A stretch of 18,319 bases of DNA from Alphaproteobacteria bacterium (GCA_005884715.1 VAZZ01000453.1:1-18319); one strand, 5' to 3'; shown: positions 6,499 to 15,106, numbered from the stretch's first letter. Translations and numbers: made by a program. Notes: generated by a model not told the origin, from the letters alone.

Positions 6499-8064
6499 TT
6501 ACCCTGGCGCCGGACAGCCCATGCGCTTCCTGCCCACCTCCTCCATCTTGCTAATAAGCATATGCTGGCCGGCTTGGGCGGCGACTTGCGGCGAGTGGGT
6601 CACCGCCAATACCTGCAGGCTTTGCGCCAGACGCGACAGCCTGACACCAATGGCATCGGCAACCGCGCCACCGACGCCGGTATCGATCTCATCGAAGACG
6701 AGCGTCGGCGCCGATCCCTTTGCCGCCAATACGACCTTCAGCGCCAGCATGAAGCGGGCAAGTTCGCCGCCGGAGGCGACTTTCATCAATGCCGACAAGG
6801 GCGTGCCGGGATTGGCGGCGACGAGGAATTCGACCTTGTCGAAACCATACGCGCCGGAGCGCCCGTGATCGGCCTCGACACGGGTCTCGAAACGGGCCCT
6901 CTCGAGCTTCAGCGGCGCCAGTTCCGCCACCACTGCATCGTCGAGCTTGCGGGCGGTCTTCTTGCGCTTCTCGCTCAATTGGCGCGCCGCTTCGTCGAAG
7001 GCCTCGCACTGGACCTTGTAGGCGGCTTCGAGCCGCGCCAGTTCCGCGCCACCATCGGCGATCGCCTGCAATTCACCCTCCATGCGCTCGCGCACGCCCG
7101 CCAGCTCATCGACCGGACACTTATATTTGCGTGCCGCGGCTCTGAGCGCGAACAGCCTTTCTTCCGATTGCTCCAATTCGCGCGGATCGAAGGCGAAAGC
7201 CCGCAGCGCTTCGGCTGAGGCGCGGTGCGCCTCGTCCATTTCATGCAGCACGCGGTCGAGCGCTTCGCAGATGCGGTCGAGACGGCCCTGCGCTTGGTCT
7301 TTGCGCCGCTCGAGCTTGCGCAAGGCGGCATTGAGGCGCGCTTCCACCGCGCCATCGCCTGACAGCGCATCTTCAGCCTCGTTCAGGGCCTGCGCGAACT
7401 GTTCGGCATTCATCATGATCTGGCGCAGATCGGCGAGCTTGGTTTCCTCATCGGCCTTGGGATCGAGCTTGCGCAATTCATCGACGGCATGGGTGAGAAA
7501 ATCACGCTCGGCTTCCGACCTGGCGAGCAGCGCCTTGTGCTCGGCGAGCCGCGTCTCGGCCTGGCTCAGCGCCTCCCACAGGCCGCGCACCTGCTCGGCA
7601 TCGGCATCGAGTCCGCCAAAGGCATCGAGCAGCCGGCGGTGATTGGCGGGGCTGACCAGAGCGCGGTCATCATGCTGGCCGTGGATCTCGGTCAGGGTTC
7701 CGGCAATCTGGCGGAGAAGATTGAGGCTGACCGGCTGATCATTCACGCTGGCGCGGCTGGGTCCATCGGCATTTTGAATCCGTCTGAGGACCAACTCGCC
7801 ATCGGCTTCGATATCCTGGCCTGCCAGGATGTCGAAGGCCGCATGCGTTTTCGGCAGCGAGAAAGCCGCGGTGACGACGCCCTTCTCGGCGCCGCTGCGT
7901 ACCAGTCCGCTGTCGCCCCTCGCCCCCAGTGCCAGTCCGAGCGCATCTAGGAGGATGGATTTTCCAGCGCCCGTTTCGCCGGTGAGCACGGTAAGGCCGC
8001 GCTCAAGGGCTAGGTCGAGCTTTTCGATGAGGACGATGTCGCGGATGGAAAGCGCCGTCAGCAT
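6499..8064 (-). CDS. recN: DNA repair ATPase RecN, C-terminal end displaced by a small deletion (original stop probably at 6449)
   Basis: RecN is an SMC-like ATPase acting in double-strand break repair. The frame from ATG 8064 (AAGGG five bases upstream) has Walker A GETGAGKS at residues 29-36, EIHGQHDD, a long coiled-coil middle rich in Leu/Glu/Arg, the signature SGGELARFMLAL and Walker B VFDEIDTGVGG, then VTHSPQVAAQAGQHMLISK. At residue about 515 (position 6517) the frame changes and stops early at 6499. One frame over, LSGARVTEEARAQADRLL continues to a stop at 6449, which is the expected RecN ending. Relatives have roughly 19 more residues (a '...RREEIARM' segment) between the two parts, so I infer a loss of some 55 bases. 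Catalytic motifs are intact. It lies 42 bp after bamD on the same strand. Confidence 0.9.
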   Translation of the reverse strand: MLTALSIRDIVLIEKLDLALERGLTVLTGETGAGKSILLDALGLALGARGDSGLVRSGAEKGVVTAAFSLPKTHAAFDILAGQDIEADGELVLRRIQNADGPSRASVNDQPVSLNLLRQIAGTLTEIHGQHDDRALVSPANHRRLLDAFGGLDADAEQVRGLWEALSQAETRLAEHKALLARSEAERDFLTHAVDELRKLDPKADEETKLADLRQIMMNAEQFAQALNEAEDALSGDGAVEARLNAALRKLERRKDQAQGRLDRICEALDRVLHEMDEAHRASAEALRAFAFDPRELEQSEERLFALRAAARKYKCPVDELAGVRERMEGELQAIADGGAELARLEAAYKVQCEAFDEAARQLSEKRKKTARKLDDAVVAELAPLKLERARFETRVEADHGRSGAYGFDKVEFLVAANPGTPLSALMKVASGGELARFMLALKVVLAAKGSAPTLVFDEIDTGVGGAVADAIGVRLSRLAQSLQVLAVTHSPQVAAQAGQHMLISKMEEVGRKRMGCPAPG

Positions 8065-8106
8065 GGCGCCCTTATAGCTGAGTCTGTGAGAAAGGCGCGA
8101 GAGGGT

Positions 8107-9027
8107 TCAGAACGGGTTGACGGAACTTACGGCTCTGCTGATCCAGGACTGCTTGTTCTCGGCCGGCAGGATGCCGTCATTCTGCAGGAGCGCATAAGCA
8201 TCCTTGTACCATTGGCTGTTCGGATAATTATAGCCGAGCACGGCAGCGGCGGTCTGCGCTTCCGACCTGACGCCAAGGGCAAGATAGCCTTCCGTCAGTC
8301 GATAAAGCGCTTCCGGCGTATGCGATGTGTTCTGATATTCGGTGATCACCCGCTTGAAGCGGTTGATGCCGGCGAGATAGGAGCCTTTCTTCAGATAGTA
8401 GCGCCCGATTTCCATCTCCTTGCCCGCCAGATGGTCGCGCGCCAGCGTAGCCTTGGCTTGGGCATCCTGGGCATAGGGGGTACCGGGATAGCGGCGGCTC
8501 ACTTCCTCGAGCGAGGCGAGCGCCTTCTGCGTTTTCGTCTGATCGCGCCGGACATCCATGATCTGCTCGTAGTTGGAGAGCGCGATGAGATAATAGGCGT
8601 AGGAGGCATCCTTGTGGCCAGGATGCAGGGTGATGAAGCGCTGGGCCGCGTTGATCGCCTCGTCATAGGCATTACGCTGATATTGCGCATAGGCCTGCAT
8701 GAGCTGCGCCTTGGTGGCCCAGGCCGAATAGGGATGCTGGCGCTCGACCTCGCTGAAAGTCTTGGCCGCGGTACGGTACTCGCCCGACTGCATCTGTTCG
8801 AGGCCCTTGTTGTAGAGCGGTCCTACAGGCTCGGTCTTGTCGGCAGCATCGAGATCGGGCGCAATGGCATCGCCCGAAGCGGAAGCTGCCTGCGTCGATG
8901 TCGACGATCCGCGGTCGAGCAGATTGGACATGCTCGAACAGGCGCCAAGCGCCAGCGCGACCGCGATCACGGAACCAAGGCGCAGCCCTGCTGCAAACCG
9001 GACTCTAGCCAAAGAAACAAGGGTCAA
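8107..9027 (-). CDS. bamD: Outer membrane protein assembly factor BamD (lipoprotein)
   Basis: BamD (ComL/YfiO) is the essential lipoprotein partner of BamA in the machine that folds beta-barrel proteins into the outer membrane. The protein has an n-region with several Arg, a hydrophobic run and the lipobox LGAC with Cys30 as the lipidated residue. TPR repeats follow, with the family segments GEYRTAAKTFSEVERQHPYS, YAYYLIALSNYEQIMDVRRD, YPGTPYAQDA, LAGKEMEIGRYYLKKGSYLA and EALYRLTEGYLALG. The start is uncertain: the frame opens with TTG at 9027 and a poor ribosome site. It is followed by recN after 42 bp. In relatives lpxC precedes it; here a terminator and a repeat do. Confidence 0.93.
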   Translation of the reverse strand: MTLVSLARVRFAAGLRLGSVIAVALALGACSSMSNLLDRGSSTSTQAASASGDAIAPDLDAADKTEPVGPLYNKGLEQMQSGEYRTAAKTFSEVERQHPYSAWATKAQLMQAYAQYQRNAYDEAINAAQRFITLHPGHKDASYAYYLIALSNYEQIMDVRRDQTKTQKALASLEEVSRRYPGTPYAQDAQAKATLARDHLAGKEMEIGRYYLKKGSYLAGINRFKRVITEYQNTSHTPEALYRLTEGYLALGVRSEAQTAAAVLGYNYPNSQWYKDAYALLQNDGILPAENKQSWISRAVSSVNPF

Positions 9028-9110
9028 TCGTCGAATTCCCGATGTCAGATTGGCCGCCTTCTACCCCTCCACGACCCGGGATTCCAGCAGCCCCAGGCTG
9101 TTAGATGCAG

Positions 9111-9142
9111 AAAACCCGGCGGAAGTGTGACCGCCGGGTTTT
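9111..9142. terminator. Intrinsic terminator hairpin downstream of ftsZ, usable on both strands
   Basis: A perfect 12-bp stem, AAAACCCGGCGG (9111-9122) with CCGCCGGGTTTT (9131-9142), around an 8-base loop. The A/T ends give a U-run whichever strand is transcribed. It lies about 100 bp beyond the ftsZ stop and upstream of bamD, so it probably ends the dcw transcript and separates it from bamD-recN. Confidence 0.8.
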
Positions 9143-9170
9143 TCGCTAAGTGCTGCAGTAGTTTAGTCTG

Positions 9171-9237
9171 GAGCGCTTTCTGCCAAAAGCTTGCCCCGGA
9201 CCCGATCCGGGGTTGCTCGACTTTGGCGACAGCGCTC
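9171..9237. repeat. REP-like imperfect palindrome immediately after ftsZ
   Basis: Outer arms GAGCGCT (9171-9177) and AGCGCTC (9231-9237), then TGCCAAA against TTTGGCG, and an inner stem CCCCGGA / TCCGGGG around CCCGA. The two roughly 30-base arms match with a few gaps. Elements with such 'gcgctttc...ccgg...' palindromes are scattered between genes in many Rhizobiales; whether this one is repeated in this genome cannot be seen here. Confidence 0.6.
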
Positions 9238-9245
9238 CAATGCCT

Positions 9246-10740
9246 TTAGTTCGCCTGGCGGCGCAGAAACGCTGGAATCTCAAGCTGATCATCGTCATAG
9301 GCGGGCTGCGCTGTGCCTGTCACCGGCATCTGGGCAACCTGTGGGCGCTGTGGCTCGCTCGCCTGGATGCGCGGTTCATGCCGCGCCCTGGCATCGGGCT
9401 CCGGCTGTGGAATATCGCCCTTGCGGCTCAGGCCAACGCCGGCCAGCCGCTCGAACAATCCGCGCTTCTTCTTGGCGGCATGTTCGGCGATATTCTCGAT
9501 GCGATTCTGCTGCGCCGCGATCTGGCGCTGCGCGATGGGCGGGAAATCCTCAGCGGCCGGCATCCGCGGCGCCGTCGCCGGGACGCGAGCCTGATGGATG
9601 ACCTGCTGGGTAGCTTCCAGCTCGTCTTGCTCGTCCTCGTGATGCTGCACGGGCTGGGGTCGCGGAGCCGGCGCCGCGCGCTTGATCTGCGGCGCTGTGG
9701 CGACCGGTGCCATTGGCGCCGGCTTCTTCACCGGGATGGGCTGCTTGCCGGTGTAGCCGAAAACCGGGCGGGCCGGAGTTTCCTGCTCTTCGGCTGGCTC
9801 ATCATCGGTGAGAGACTCAGATTCGATTGCAAGACCGGTGGCCACCACCGACACGCGCATCGTGCCTTCGAGCGAGTCATCGAAAGTGGCGCCAAGAATG
9901 ATATTCGCATCCGAATCCACTTCCTCGCGAATGCGGGTGGCGGCTTCATCGACCTCATAGAGCGTGAGATCGGGGCCGCCGGTAATCGAGATCAGGAGTC
10001 CGCGGGCACCGCGCATCGACACATCGTCGAGCAGCGGGTTGGAGATCGCCGCTTCCGCCGCCTCGATAGCGCGCTTCTCCCCGGAGGCCTCGCCCGTTCC
10101 CATCATTGCCTTGCCCATCTCGCTCATGATGGCGCGGACATCGGCGAAGTCGAGATTGATGAGGCCTTCCTTTGTCATCAGTTCGGTGATCGAGGCGACG
10201 CCCGAATAGAGCACCTGGTCGGCCATGGCGAAGGCTGCCGCGAAGGTCGTTTTCTCATTGGCGACCCGGAACAGATTCTGGTTCGGGATGACGATCAGCG
10301 TATCGACACTCTTGGCGAGAAGCTCGATGCCGCGCTCCGCCGTTTGCATGCGCCGGACACCTTCGAAGTGGAATGGCTTGGTCACCACGCCAACGGTGAG
10401 GATGCCCTGCTCTTTCGCCGCCCGGGCGATGACCGGTGCCGCACCTGTGCCGGTGCCGCCACCCATGCCCGCCGTGATGAAGCACATATGGGCGCCAGCG
10501 AGATGGTCGAGGATTTCGGGCAGTGCCTCTTCGGCGGCGGCGGCGCCAATCTGCGGCTGTGAACCAGCCCCCAGGCCCTGCGTCAGCGCCGTGCCCATTT
10601 GGATGCGCCGCTCGGCGGCACTCTGGGCCAACGCCTGAGCGTCGGTATTGGCGACGACGAACTCGACACCGACGAGCCGGCTTTCGATCATGTTGTTGAC
10701 GGCGTTCGGCCAGACTCGGCACGGTGAGATTTATCGTCAT
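9246..10740 (-). CDS. ftsZ: Cell division GTPase FtsZ, 5' end broken by a small deletion near 10703
   Basis: FtsZ polymerises into the Z ring that sets the division site. The start ATG at 10740 gives MTINLTVPSLAE, then the frame is lost; one frame over it resumes AVNNMIESRLVGVEFVVANT. Relatives have about 16 residues between, including the first GTP-binding motif GVGGAGGN, so about 47 bases appear to be missing. The rest is intact: GGGTGTGAAPVIA tubulin signature, NLDFADVRAIM (T7 loop), ISITGGPDLTLYEVDEAA, a long Pro/Gln-rich linker and the C-terminal peptide DDDQLEIPAFLRRQAN that binds FtsA. An internal ATG at 10691 could restart translation but the product would lack the G-loop region. A GTG at 10749 is an alternative start. 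Confidence 0.93.
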
Positions 10741-10749
10741 GTTAGGCAC

Positions 10750-11029
10750 CTGGAACTTGATTTTCCCCAGAGGGAATCTTTCTTACCCATTCGCTAACAA
10801 GTGGTTAACAAACGCTAACCAGGGTAATATTTTTTGAATCAAATTTGACTCAGAACGAGGCACCGGCAGGGTAATTCCTTGACCAAAGCTAATAAAGTTG
10901 CTTCCATCGAGCTCACATCTTGCACGAACTAATCACCATAAACATTTGAAATAAAAAGGACTTGCGCCCAAAGTTTCGGCAGGCCGCGGCAAGCCGGATG
11001 AAGGGTCGGCTAAGTTTAGGATTTTCTAC
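10750..11029 (-). promoter_or_regulatory. ftsA-ftsZ spacer, probable ftsZ promoter and cell-cycle control region
   Basis: The only long gap in the dcw block, AT-rich compared with its neighbours, with no supportable gene. It holds a CtrA-like site at 10794-10809 and three GANTC sites at 10774, 10836 and 10847. I could not pick a single confident -35/-10 pair. In Caulobacter and Rhizobiales ftsZ is known to have its own CtrA/CcrM-influenced promoters, so this is likely the main ftsZ control region. Confidence 0.6.
10794..10809. promoter_or_regulatory. Candidate CtrA binding site
   Basis: CTAACAAGTGGTTAAC fits the CtrA consensus TTAA-N7-TTAAC with one mismatch (first T is C). It lies 54-69 bp upstream of the ftsZ start. 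CtrA is the master cell-cycle response regulator of alphaproteobacteria and represses ftsZ in Caulobacter. Confidence 0.5.
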
Positions 11030-12352
11030 TCAGAAACTGTCGGCGATCCACTTGCCGACGCGGCGGAAATAGCCGGCTTGCGCTTCCTTCATCGCCTGGC
11101 GGGCGACTGCAGCCGAATGGCGGATGTCGGGCTTGAGCGCATAGTTGAGAAGCCCGAAAGCAGTGGCAAAAGCAGGCGAGCGGGCGGCTTCCGGCATGCC
11201 AGCGACCGGCAACGGAGCGCCAAGCCTGACCTGCCGGTTGAGCCATTGCGCGGCGATTTCCCGCACCCCGGTCAATTCGCTGCCTCCCCCGGTCAAAACG
11301 ACACGGCTGCCCGTCAGCCTGGCAAAGCTTGCCTGGTCGAGGCGCTCGCGGACCATTTCGAGGATTTCCTCGAGACGCGGCCGGATGATGCCGGTCAGCA
11401 TCGATTTGGGCGCATGATAGATCGTGTCGACACCGCGCTCGCCAAGCAGCGGCACGGCCACGGTCTCGCGATCATCGATGGCGGTGGCCATGGCGCTGCC
11501 GAACAGCGTCTTCAGGCGCTCGGCATGGGCGATGGTGGTGGACAGTCCCCGCGCTATGTCATGCGTGATATGCATGCCGCCAATCGCGATCACATCGGCG
11601 AACACCAGCTGATCGTCGTGGAAAGAGGCGATGCCGGTGGTGGCGCCGCCCATGTCGATGAGCGTCACGCCGAGCTTGATCTCGTCCCCGGCGAGAACCG
11701 AGCGCGCCGCGGCATAAGGTGCGACGACATAATCGGCGACCGAGAGATGGCAGCGCTCGATGACCAGCGCCAGATTGCGCAACGCCGCAGGTTCGGCGGA
11801 GACGACATTGACTTCCGCGGTGAGCGTGGTGCCGAACATGCCGAGCGGCGAGGTGATGCCGCGCGCAGCGTCGAGATGGAATTGCGCTGCTGCCGTGTGC
11901 AATGTTCGCCGGCCGGGCTGGTGTCCCTGGGCCAGAGCGGCACGGGTCGCGGCTTCGATATCCTGCGCCGTGACCTGGCCGGTTCCGGTCTGGACCGCGC
12001 CGGCATATGAATTCGATTGCGGCCTGCCGCCGGCGACATTGACGAATACCGAGGTGATCGTGCGCTTGGCCATTTTCTCGGCCGCATCGACCGCCAGCCT
12101 GATGGCGCGCTCGGCCTGATCGAGATCGACAATGGCGCCGTTGCGGGTGCCGCGCGCCGCCTGACAGCCGAAGCCGAGAACGCGCAAAGCGGAAGCTTCC
12201 TTGCCATCGGCGGTGCGGCGGTTCTGGCTGACCGCCTCGCCGATGAGGCAGCTGATCTTGGTGCTGCCGATATCGAGCGCCGCGACGAGGCTGCCTTTGC
12301 TGGCAACCGGGCCCTTTGCATCACCCTTTGCGGGCAGCTCAATGACGGTCAT
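11030..12352 (-). CDS. ftsA: Cell division protein FtsA
   Basis: FtsA is the actin-like ATPase that tethers FtsZ filaments to the membrane and recruits later division proteins. The 440-residue frame shows phosphate-1 motif ALDIGSTKISCLIGE (Asp27-Lys32), the 1C subdomain region with VFVNVAGGRPQSNSYAG, phosphate-2 LIDMGGATTGIA, an ELTGVREIA region after VVLTGGGS (adenosine motif), and a C-terminal segment ending in FRRVGKWIADSF. That tail is amphipathic and fits the membrane-targeting helix. The ATG at 12352 has GAGGG eight bases upstream. It follows ftsQ after 30 bp and precedes ftsZ across the 280-bp control spacer. No frame problem was seen. Confidence 0.95.
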   Translation of the reverse strand: MTVIELPAKGDAKGPVASKGSLVAALDIGSTKISCLIGEAVSQNRRTADGKEASALRVLGFGCQAARGTRNGAIVDLDQAERAIRLAVDAAEKMAKRTITSVFVNVAGGRPQSNSYAGAVQTGTGQVTAQDIEAATRAALAQGHQPGRRTLHTAAAQFHLDAARGITSPLGMFGTTLTAEVNVVSAEPAALRNLALVIERCHLSVADYVVAPYAAARSVLAGDEIKLGVTLIDMGGATTGIASFHDDQLVFADVIAIGGMHITHDIARGLSTTIAHAERLKTLFGSAMATAIDDRETVAVPLLGERGVDTIYHAPKSMLTGIIRPRLEEILEMVRERLDQASFARLTGSRVVLTGGGSELTGVREIAAQWLNRQVRLGAPLPVAGMPEAARSPAFATAFGLLNYALKPDIRHSAAVARQAMKEAQAGYFRRVGKWIADSF

Positions 12353-12382
12353 GCAAAAGTCCCTCTCCCACGCACGAATGAC

Positions 12383-13243
12383 TCACTGTTTCTGGCTTAC
12401 CTTGAAGTCCTTAATATCTTTTTCCGGCGCGACGGGCTCCGCCAGCTGGACGATGACTTCACCGGGCAATCTCAGATCGATCGACTTGATGCCTTTGCTG
12501 AGGAGACCCTGATTGCGATCGAGCCCGACGAGCGTCGCGAGCGCCTTGGCCGTGCCCGTTTCGGGAAGGGCGACGGTCACGCCATTATCGAGATAGAGAG
12601 TCCAGCGCCTTTGCCCGACCCGCGCGGCAGCGGCGATACGCGCTTTCACTTGCGGCACAGCCTCGAGTTCGCCCACCAGCTCCGCGGCCGCTCGATGCGC
12701 ACCCTCGCCGGTGACGAGCAGCAGCGAAGAGAGCCGCCCTGGATCAAGCGTGCTCATCGCGGTACCGGTCTGGTCGATCACATAATGCGCTCCGTCACGC
12801 TGCCAGATGGCGAAAGGCTGCCTTTCGGTGACGACGATATCGAGTCGATTCGGATATTTGCGCAAGATACGGGCCGAGGCGACCCAATCGAGATTCTCCA
12901 GAAGAGAGCGTGCCCGCGACGCATCGAAGCCGACCAGCGAGCCGCCGGGCCGAACGCCAATGGCAGACAGGAGCGTTTCCGGTTCCTGATGGACGAGACC
13001 GGTGATGCGGATGTCATCGGCGGCAAAGCCGAACGAGCTCGCGAGCTCGCCCGGCAGCTTGCGCCACGGGCTTCCGTCATAATCGAGATGCCCACCGATG
13101 ACGAGGCCATGGATGATCGCGCCAAACAGCAGGGCCACCGCCCCCGACCTTGCGATCAAGCGCGCCCGCAAGCTCGGGCCCGATGGCGGCAGCCGGCGAA
13201 GAGCCATCAAGATGGGACGCCGGATATGCTCGAGAAATTTCAT
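12383..13243 (-). CDS. ftsQ: Cell division protein FtsQ
   Basis: FtsQ is a bitopic inner-membrane protein that links early and late division proteins. The 286-residue frame has a basic cytoplasmic tail, one membrane segment at about 33-52 (SGAVALLFGAIIHGLVIGGH), a POTRA domain beginning DDIRITGLVHQEPETLLSAI, and the FtsQ core with ILRKYPNRLDIVVTERQPFA and RWTLYLDNGVTVALPETG near the end. The start ATG overlaps the ddlB stop by four bases (ATGA), implying translational coupling. Sequence conservation in this family is low, but position and domain order make the call firm. Confidence 0.93.
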   Translation of the reverse strand: MKFLEHIRRPILMALRRLPPSGPSLRARLIARSGAVALLFGAIIHGLVIGGHLDYDGSPWRKLPGELASSFGFAADDIRITGLVHQEPETLLSAIGVRPGGSLVGFDASRARSLLENLDWVASARILRKYPNRLDIVVTERQPFAIWQRDGAHYVIDQTGTAMSTLDPGRLSSLLLVTGEGAHRAAAELVGELEAVPQVKARIAAAARVGQRRWTLYLDNGVTVALPETGTAKALATLVGLDRNQGLLSKGIKSIDLRLPGEVIVQLAEPVAPEKDIKDFKVSQKQ

Positions 13244-14178
13244 CTATTCACCGACGCGTCATTGACCATCCAGGTCACCAGGTCTTCGAAACTATGGCCG
13301 GCATGCGCAGCGAGCTCGGGAACGAGCGATGTGCCCGTCATGCCGGGTTGCGTGTTGACTTCGAGAAGGATCAGTTCGCCGTCACTGCCCGGCGTGTCGT
13401 CATAGCGGAAATCCGACCGGCTCACCCCTTTGCATCCCAAAGCCTGATGCGCCGCCAGCGCATATTGCTGCACCTTGCGATAGACATCGCGCGGGATTTC
13501 CGCCGGCAGTACATGCACCGATCCGCCTGGCGCATATTTCGCCCGGTAGTCATAGAAGCCGACCGCGGGGAGGATGTCGATCACGCCGAGTGCTACATCG
13601 CCCATCACCGCGCAAGTGAGTTCCTTGCCCGGAATGAACCGCTCCGCCAGGACCTGATCACCGAAAAGCTCGCGCTCCTCGAGGATGATCGTGGCCGGCC
13701 CGTTGGAACTGTGATCGATGATGTGGACACCGACGCTCGAGCCTTGCGCCTGTGGTTTGAGCACATAGGGCAGAGGCAAGGGATGCTGGCTGGCGGCGAA
13801 TTCGAGATCGACAACCCGGCTGTCGGCCACCGGAACGCCGGCGGCTGCAAACAGGATCTTCGACTTCACCTTGTCCATGGCGATCGCCGAGGCGCGCACG
13901 CCCGAATGCGTGTAGGGGATTTCGAGCGTCTCGAGGATGGCCGCCATGCAGCCGTCCTCGCCCCATTTGCCATGCAGCGCGTTGAACGCTACGTCGGGCC
14001 TGAGATCGGCGAGGACTTGCGGGATATTGCGCTTCACATCGATAGGCGTGACCTTGAAACCGGCGCGGCGCAGCGCATCGGCGCAGGCTTCGCCGGTCGA
14101 AAGACTCACATCGCGCTCAGCCGACCAGCCGCCCATCAGGACCGCGACTTGGGTGAAACTCGGATCGCGCTCAGGCAT
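13240..14178 (-). CDS. ddlB: D-alanine--D-alanine ligase
   Basis: Ddl joins two D-alanines with ATP to give the dipeptide that ends the peptidoglycan precursor; it acts in the cytoplasm. The 312-residue ATP-grasp protein has the N-terminal motif GGWSAERDVSLSTG (16-29), NALHGKWGEDG, IPYTHSG, the ATP-binding PYVLKPQAQGSSVGV (137-151), RFIPGKELTCAVMGD, the loop FYDYRAKYAPGGS and the metal-binding LLEVNTQPGMTGTS (Glu273, Asn275). Length is normal. The start overlaps the end of murB by eight bases and its stop overlaps ftsQ by four. Confidence 0.96.
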   Translation of the reverse strand: MPERDPSFTQVAVLMGGWSAERDVSLSTGEACADALRRAGFKVTPIDVKRNIPQVLADLRPDVAFNALHGKWGEDGCMAAILETLEIPYTHSGVRASAIAMDKVKSKILFAAAGVPVADSRVVDLEFAASQHPLPLPYVLKPQAQGSSVGVHIIDHSSNGPATIILEERELFGDQVLAERFIPGKELTCAVMGDVALGVIDILPAVGFYDYRAKYAPGGSVHVLPAEIPRDVYRKVQQYALAAHQALGCKGVSRSDFRYDDTPGSDGELILLEVNTQPGMTGTSLVPELAAHAGHSFEDLVTWMVNDASVNR

Positions 14179-15106
14179 GTTCAGTGCCCTCCGCCGAAAT
14201 GCCGATGCGTTTGATCTCCCAGTCCAGTTCGATGCCGGATTTGTCTCTCACGCGATGGCGGATGGTCTCGCCGAGTTCTTCGATCTGGGCGGCGGTGGCG
14301 CCTCCCTCATTGATCAGAAAGTTGCAGTGCAGTTCGGAAACCTTGGCCGGCCCGATGGAAAATCCACGCAGTCCCGCCTGATCGATGAGTTGCCACGATT
14401 TGTGGCCGGGCGGATTCTTGAACGTCGATCCGCCGGTGCGGCTCTTGATCGGCTGCGTCGCTTCGCGCCGTTCGGTGACATCGTCCATGGCGCGCGCGAT
14501 CTGATCGCGCTCTCCAGCCTCGCCCTGTAGCAGGGCCTGGGTGAAGACGAAATCTTCCGGCGCACCGCAATGGCGGTACGTATACTGCATGTCGCCATTC
14601 GACAGCACGTGTAGCGATCCCCTCCGGTCAACGGCCCGCGCCTCCAGAAGAATATCCTTGGTCTCGCGGCCATAGGCTCCACCATTCATCCGAAGCGCGC
14701 CGCCAATCGTGCCGGGTATACCTCTCAGAAAGGTTAATCCTCCGATACTAAGGTCGAGGGCGAAGCGGGCGACTCTGACGTCAAGCACCGATGTTCCGGT
14801 TCTGATCCGATGTCCGGCTTCGGCCTTGACCTCACCGAAGCCCTTGCCGAGCCGGATGACCATGCCGGGCACGCCGCCATCGCGCACCAAGAGGTTGGAG
14901 CCGACCCCTATCACATTGACCGGGACATCATCGGGCGTTTGCCTGACCACATCGGCGAGGTCGGCCTCATCGGCGGGCGAAAACAGTACCTCGGCCGGAC
15001 CGCCGACGCGGAACCAAGTCAGTTCGGCGAGTGGAAAATTGGCTTCCAGCCTGCCGCGCGGCTTCGGCAGCCGCTCGAGCAGCTTCTCCCCATCTATTTT
15101 GCGCAT
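14171..15106 (-). CDS. murB: UDP-N-acetylenolpyruvoylglucosamine reductase MurB
   Basis: MurB reduces UDP-GlcNAc-enolpyruvate to UDP-MurNAc using FAD and NADPH, the second committed step of peptidoglycan synthesis. The 311-residue frame has the FAD-binding motifs VIGVGSNLLVRDGG (65-78) and LRGIPGTIGGALRMNGGAYG (127-146), a YTYRH motif at 175-179, and the catalytic serine in GGSTFKNPPGHKSWQLID (Ser227), followed by HCNFLINEGGATAAQIEELG. It shares one base with the murC stop (TGATG) and overlaps ddlB by eight bases. It appears complete. Confidence 0.96.
   Translation of the reverse strand: MRKIDGEKLLERLPKPRGRLEANFPLAELTWFRVGGPAEVLFSPADEADLADVVRQTPDDVPVNVIGVGSNLLVRDGGVPGMVIRLGKGFGEVKAEAGHRIRTGTSVLDVRVARFALDLSIGGLTFLRGIPGTIGGALRMNGGAYGRETKDILLEARAVDRRGSLHVLSNGDMQYTYRHCGAPEDFVFTQALLQGEAGERDQIARAMDDVTERREATQPIKSRTGGSTFKNPPGHKSWQLIDQAGLRGFSIGPAKVSELHCNFLINEGGATAAQIEELGETIRHRVRDKSGIELDWEIKRIGISAEGTEHA

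Noticed and set aside
8086..9249. Long plus-strand open frame (387 codons) across bamD
   Set aside because: It is the antisense of bamD, whose lipobox and TPR motifs are convincing; long antisense frames are common in GC-rich DNA.
9213..10562. Long plus-strand open frame (449 codons) across ftsZ
   Set aside because: Antisense shadow of ftsZ with low-complexity Arg/His-rich translation and no domain.
12017..13405. Plus-strand open frame of 462 codons across ftsQ
   Set aside because: Antisense shadow of ftsA, ftsQ and ddlB; no recognisable domain or ribosome site.
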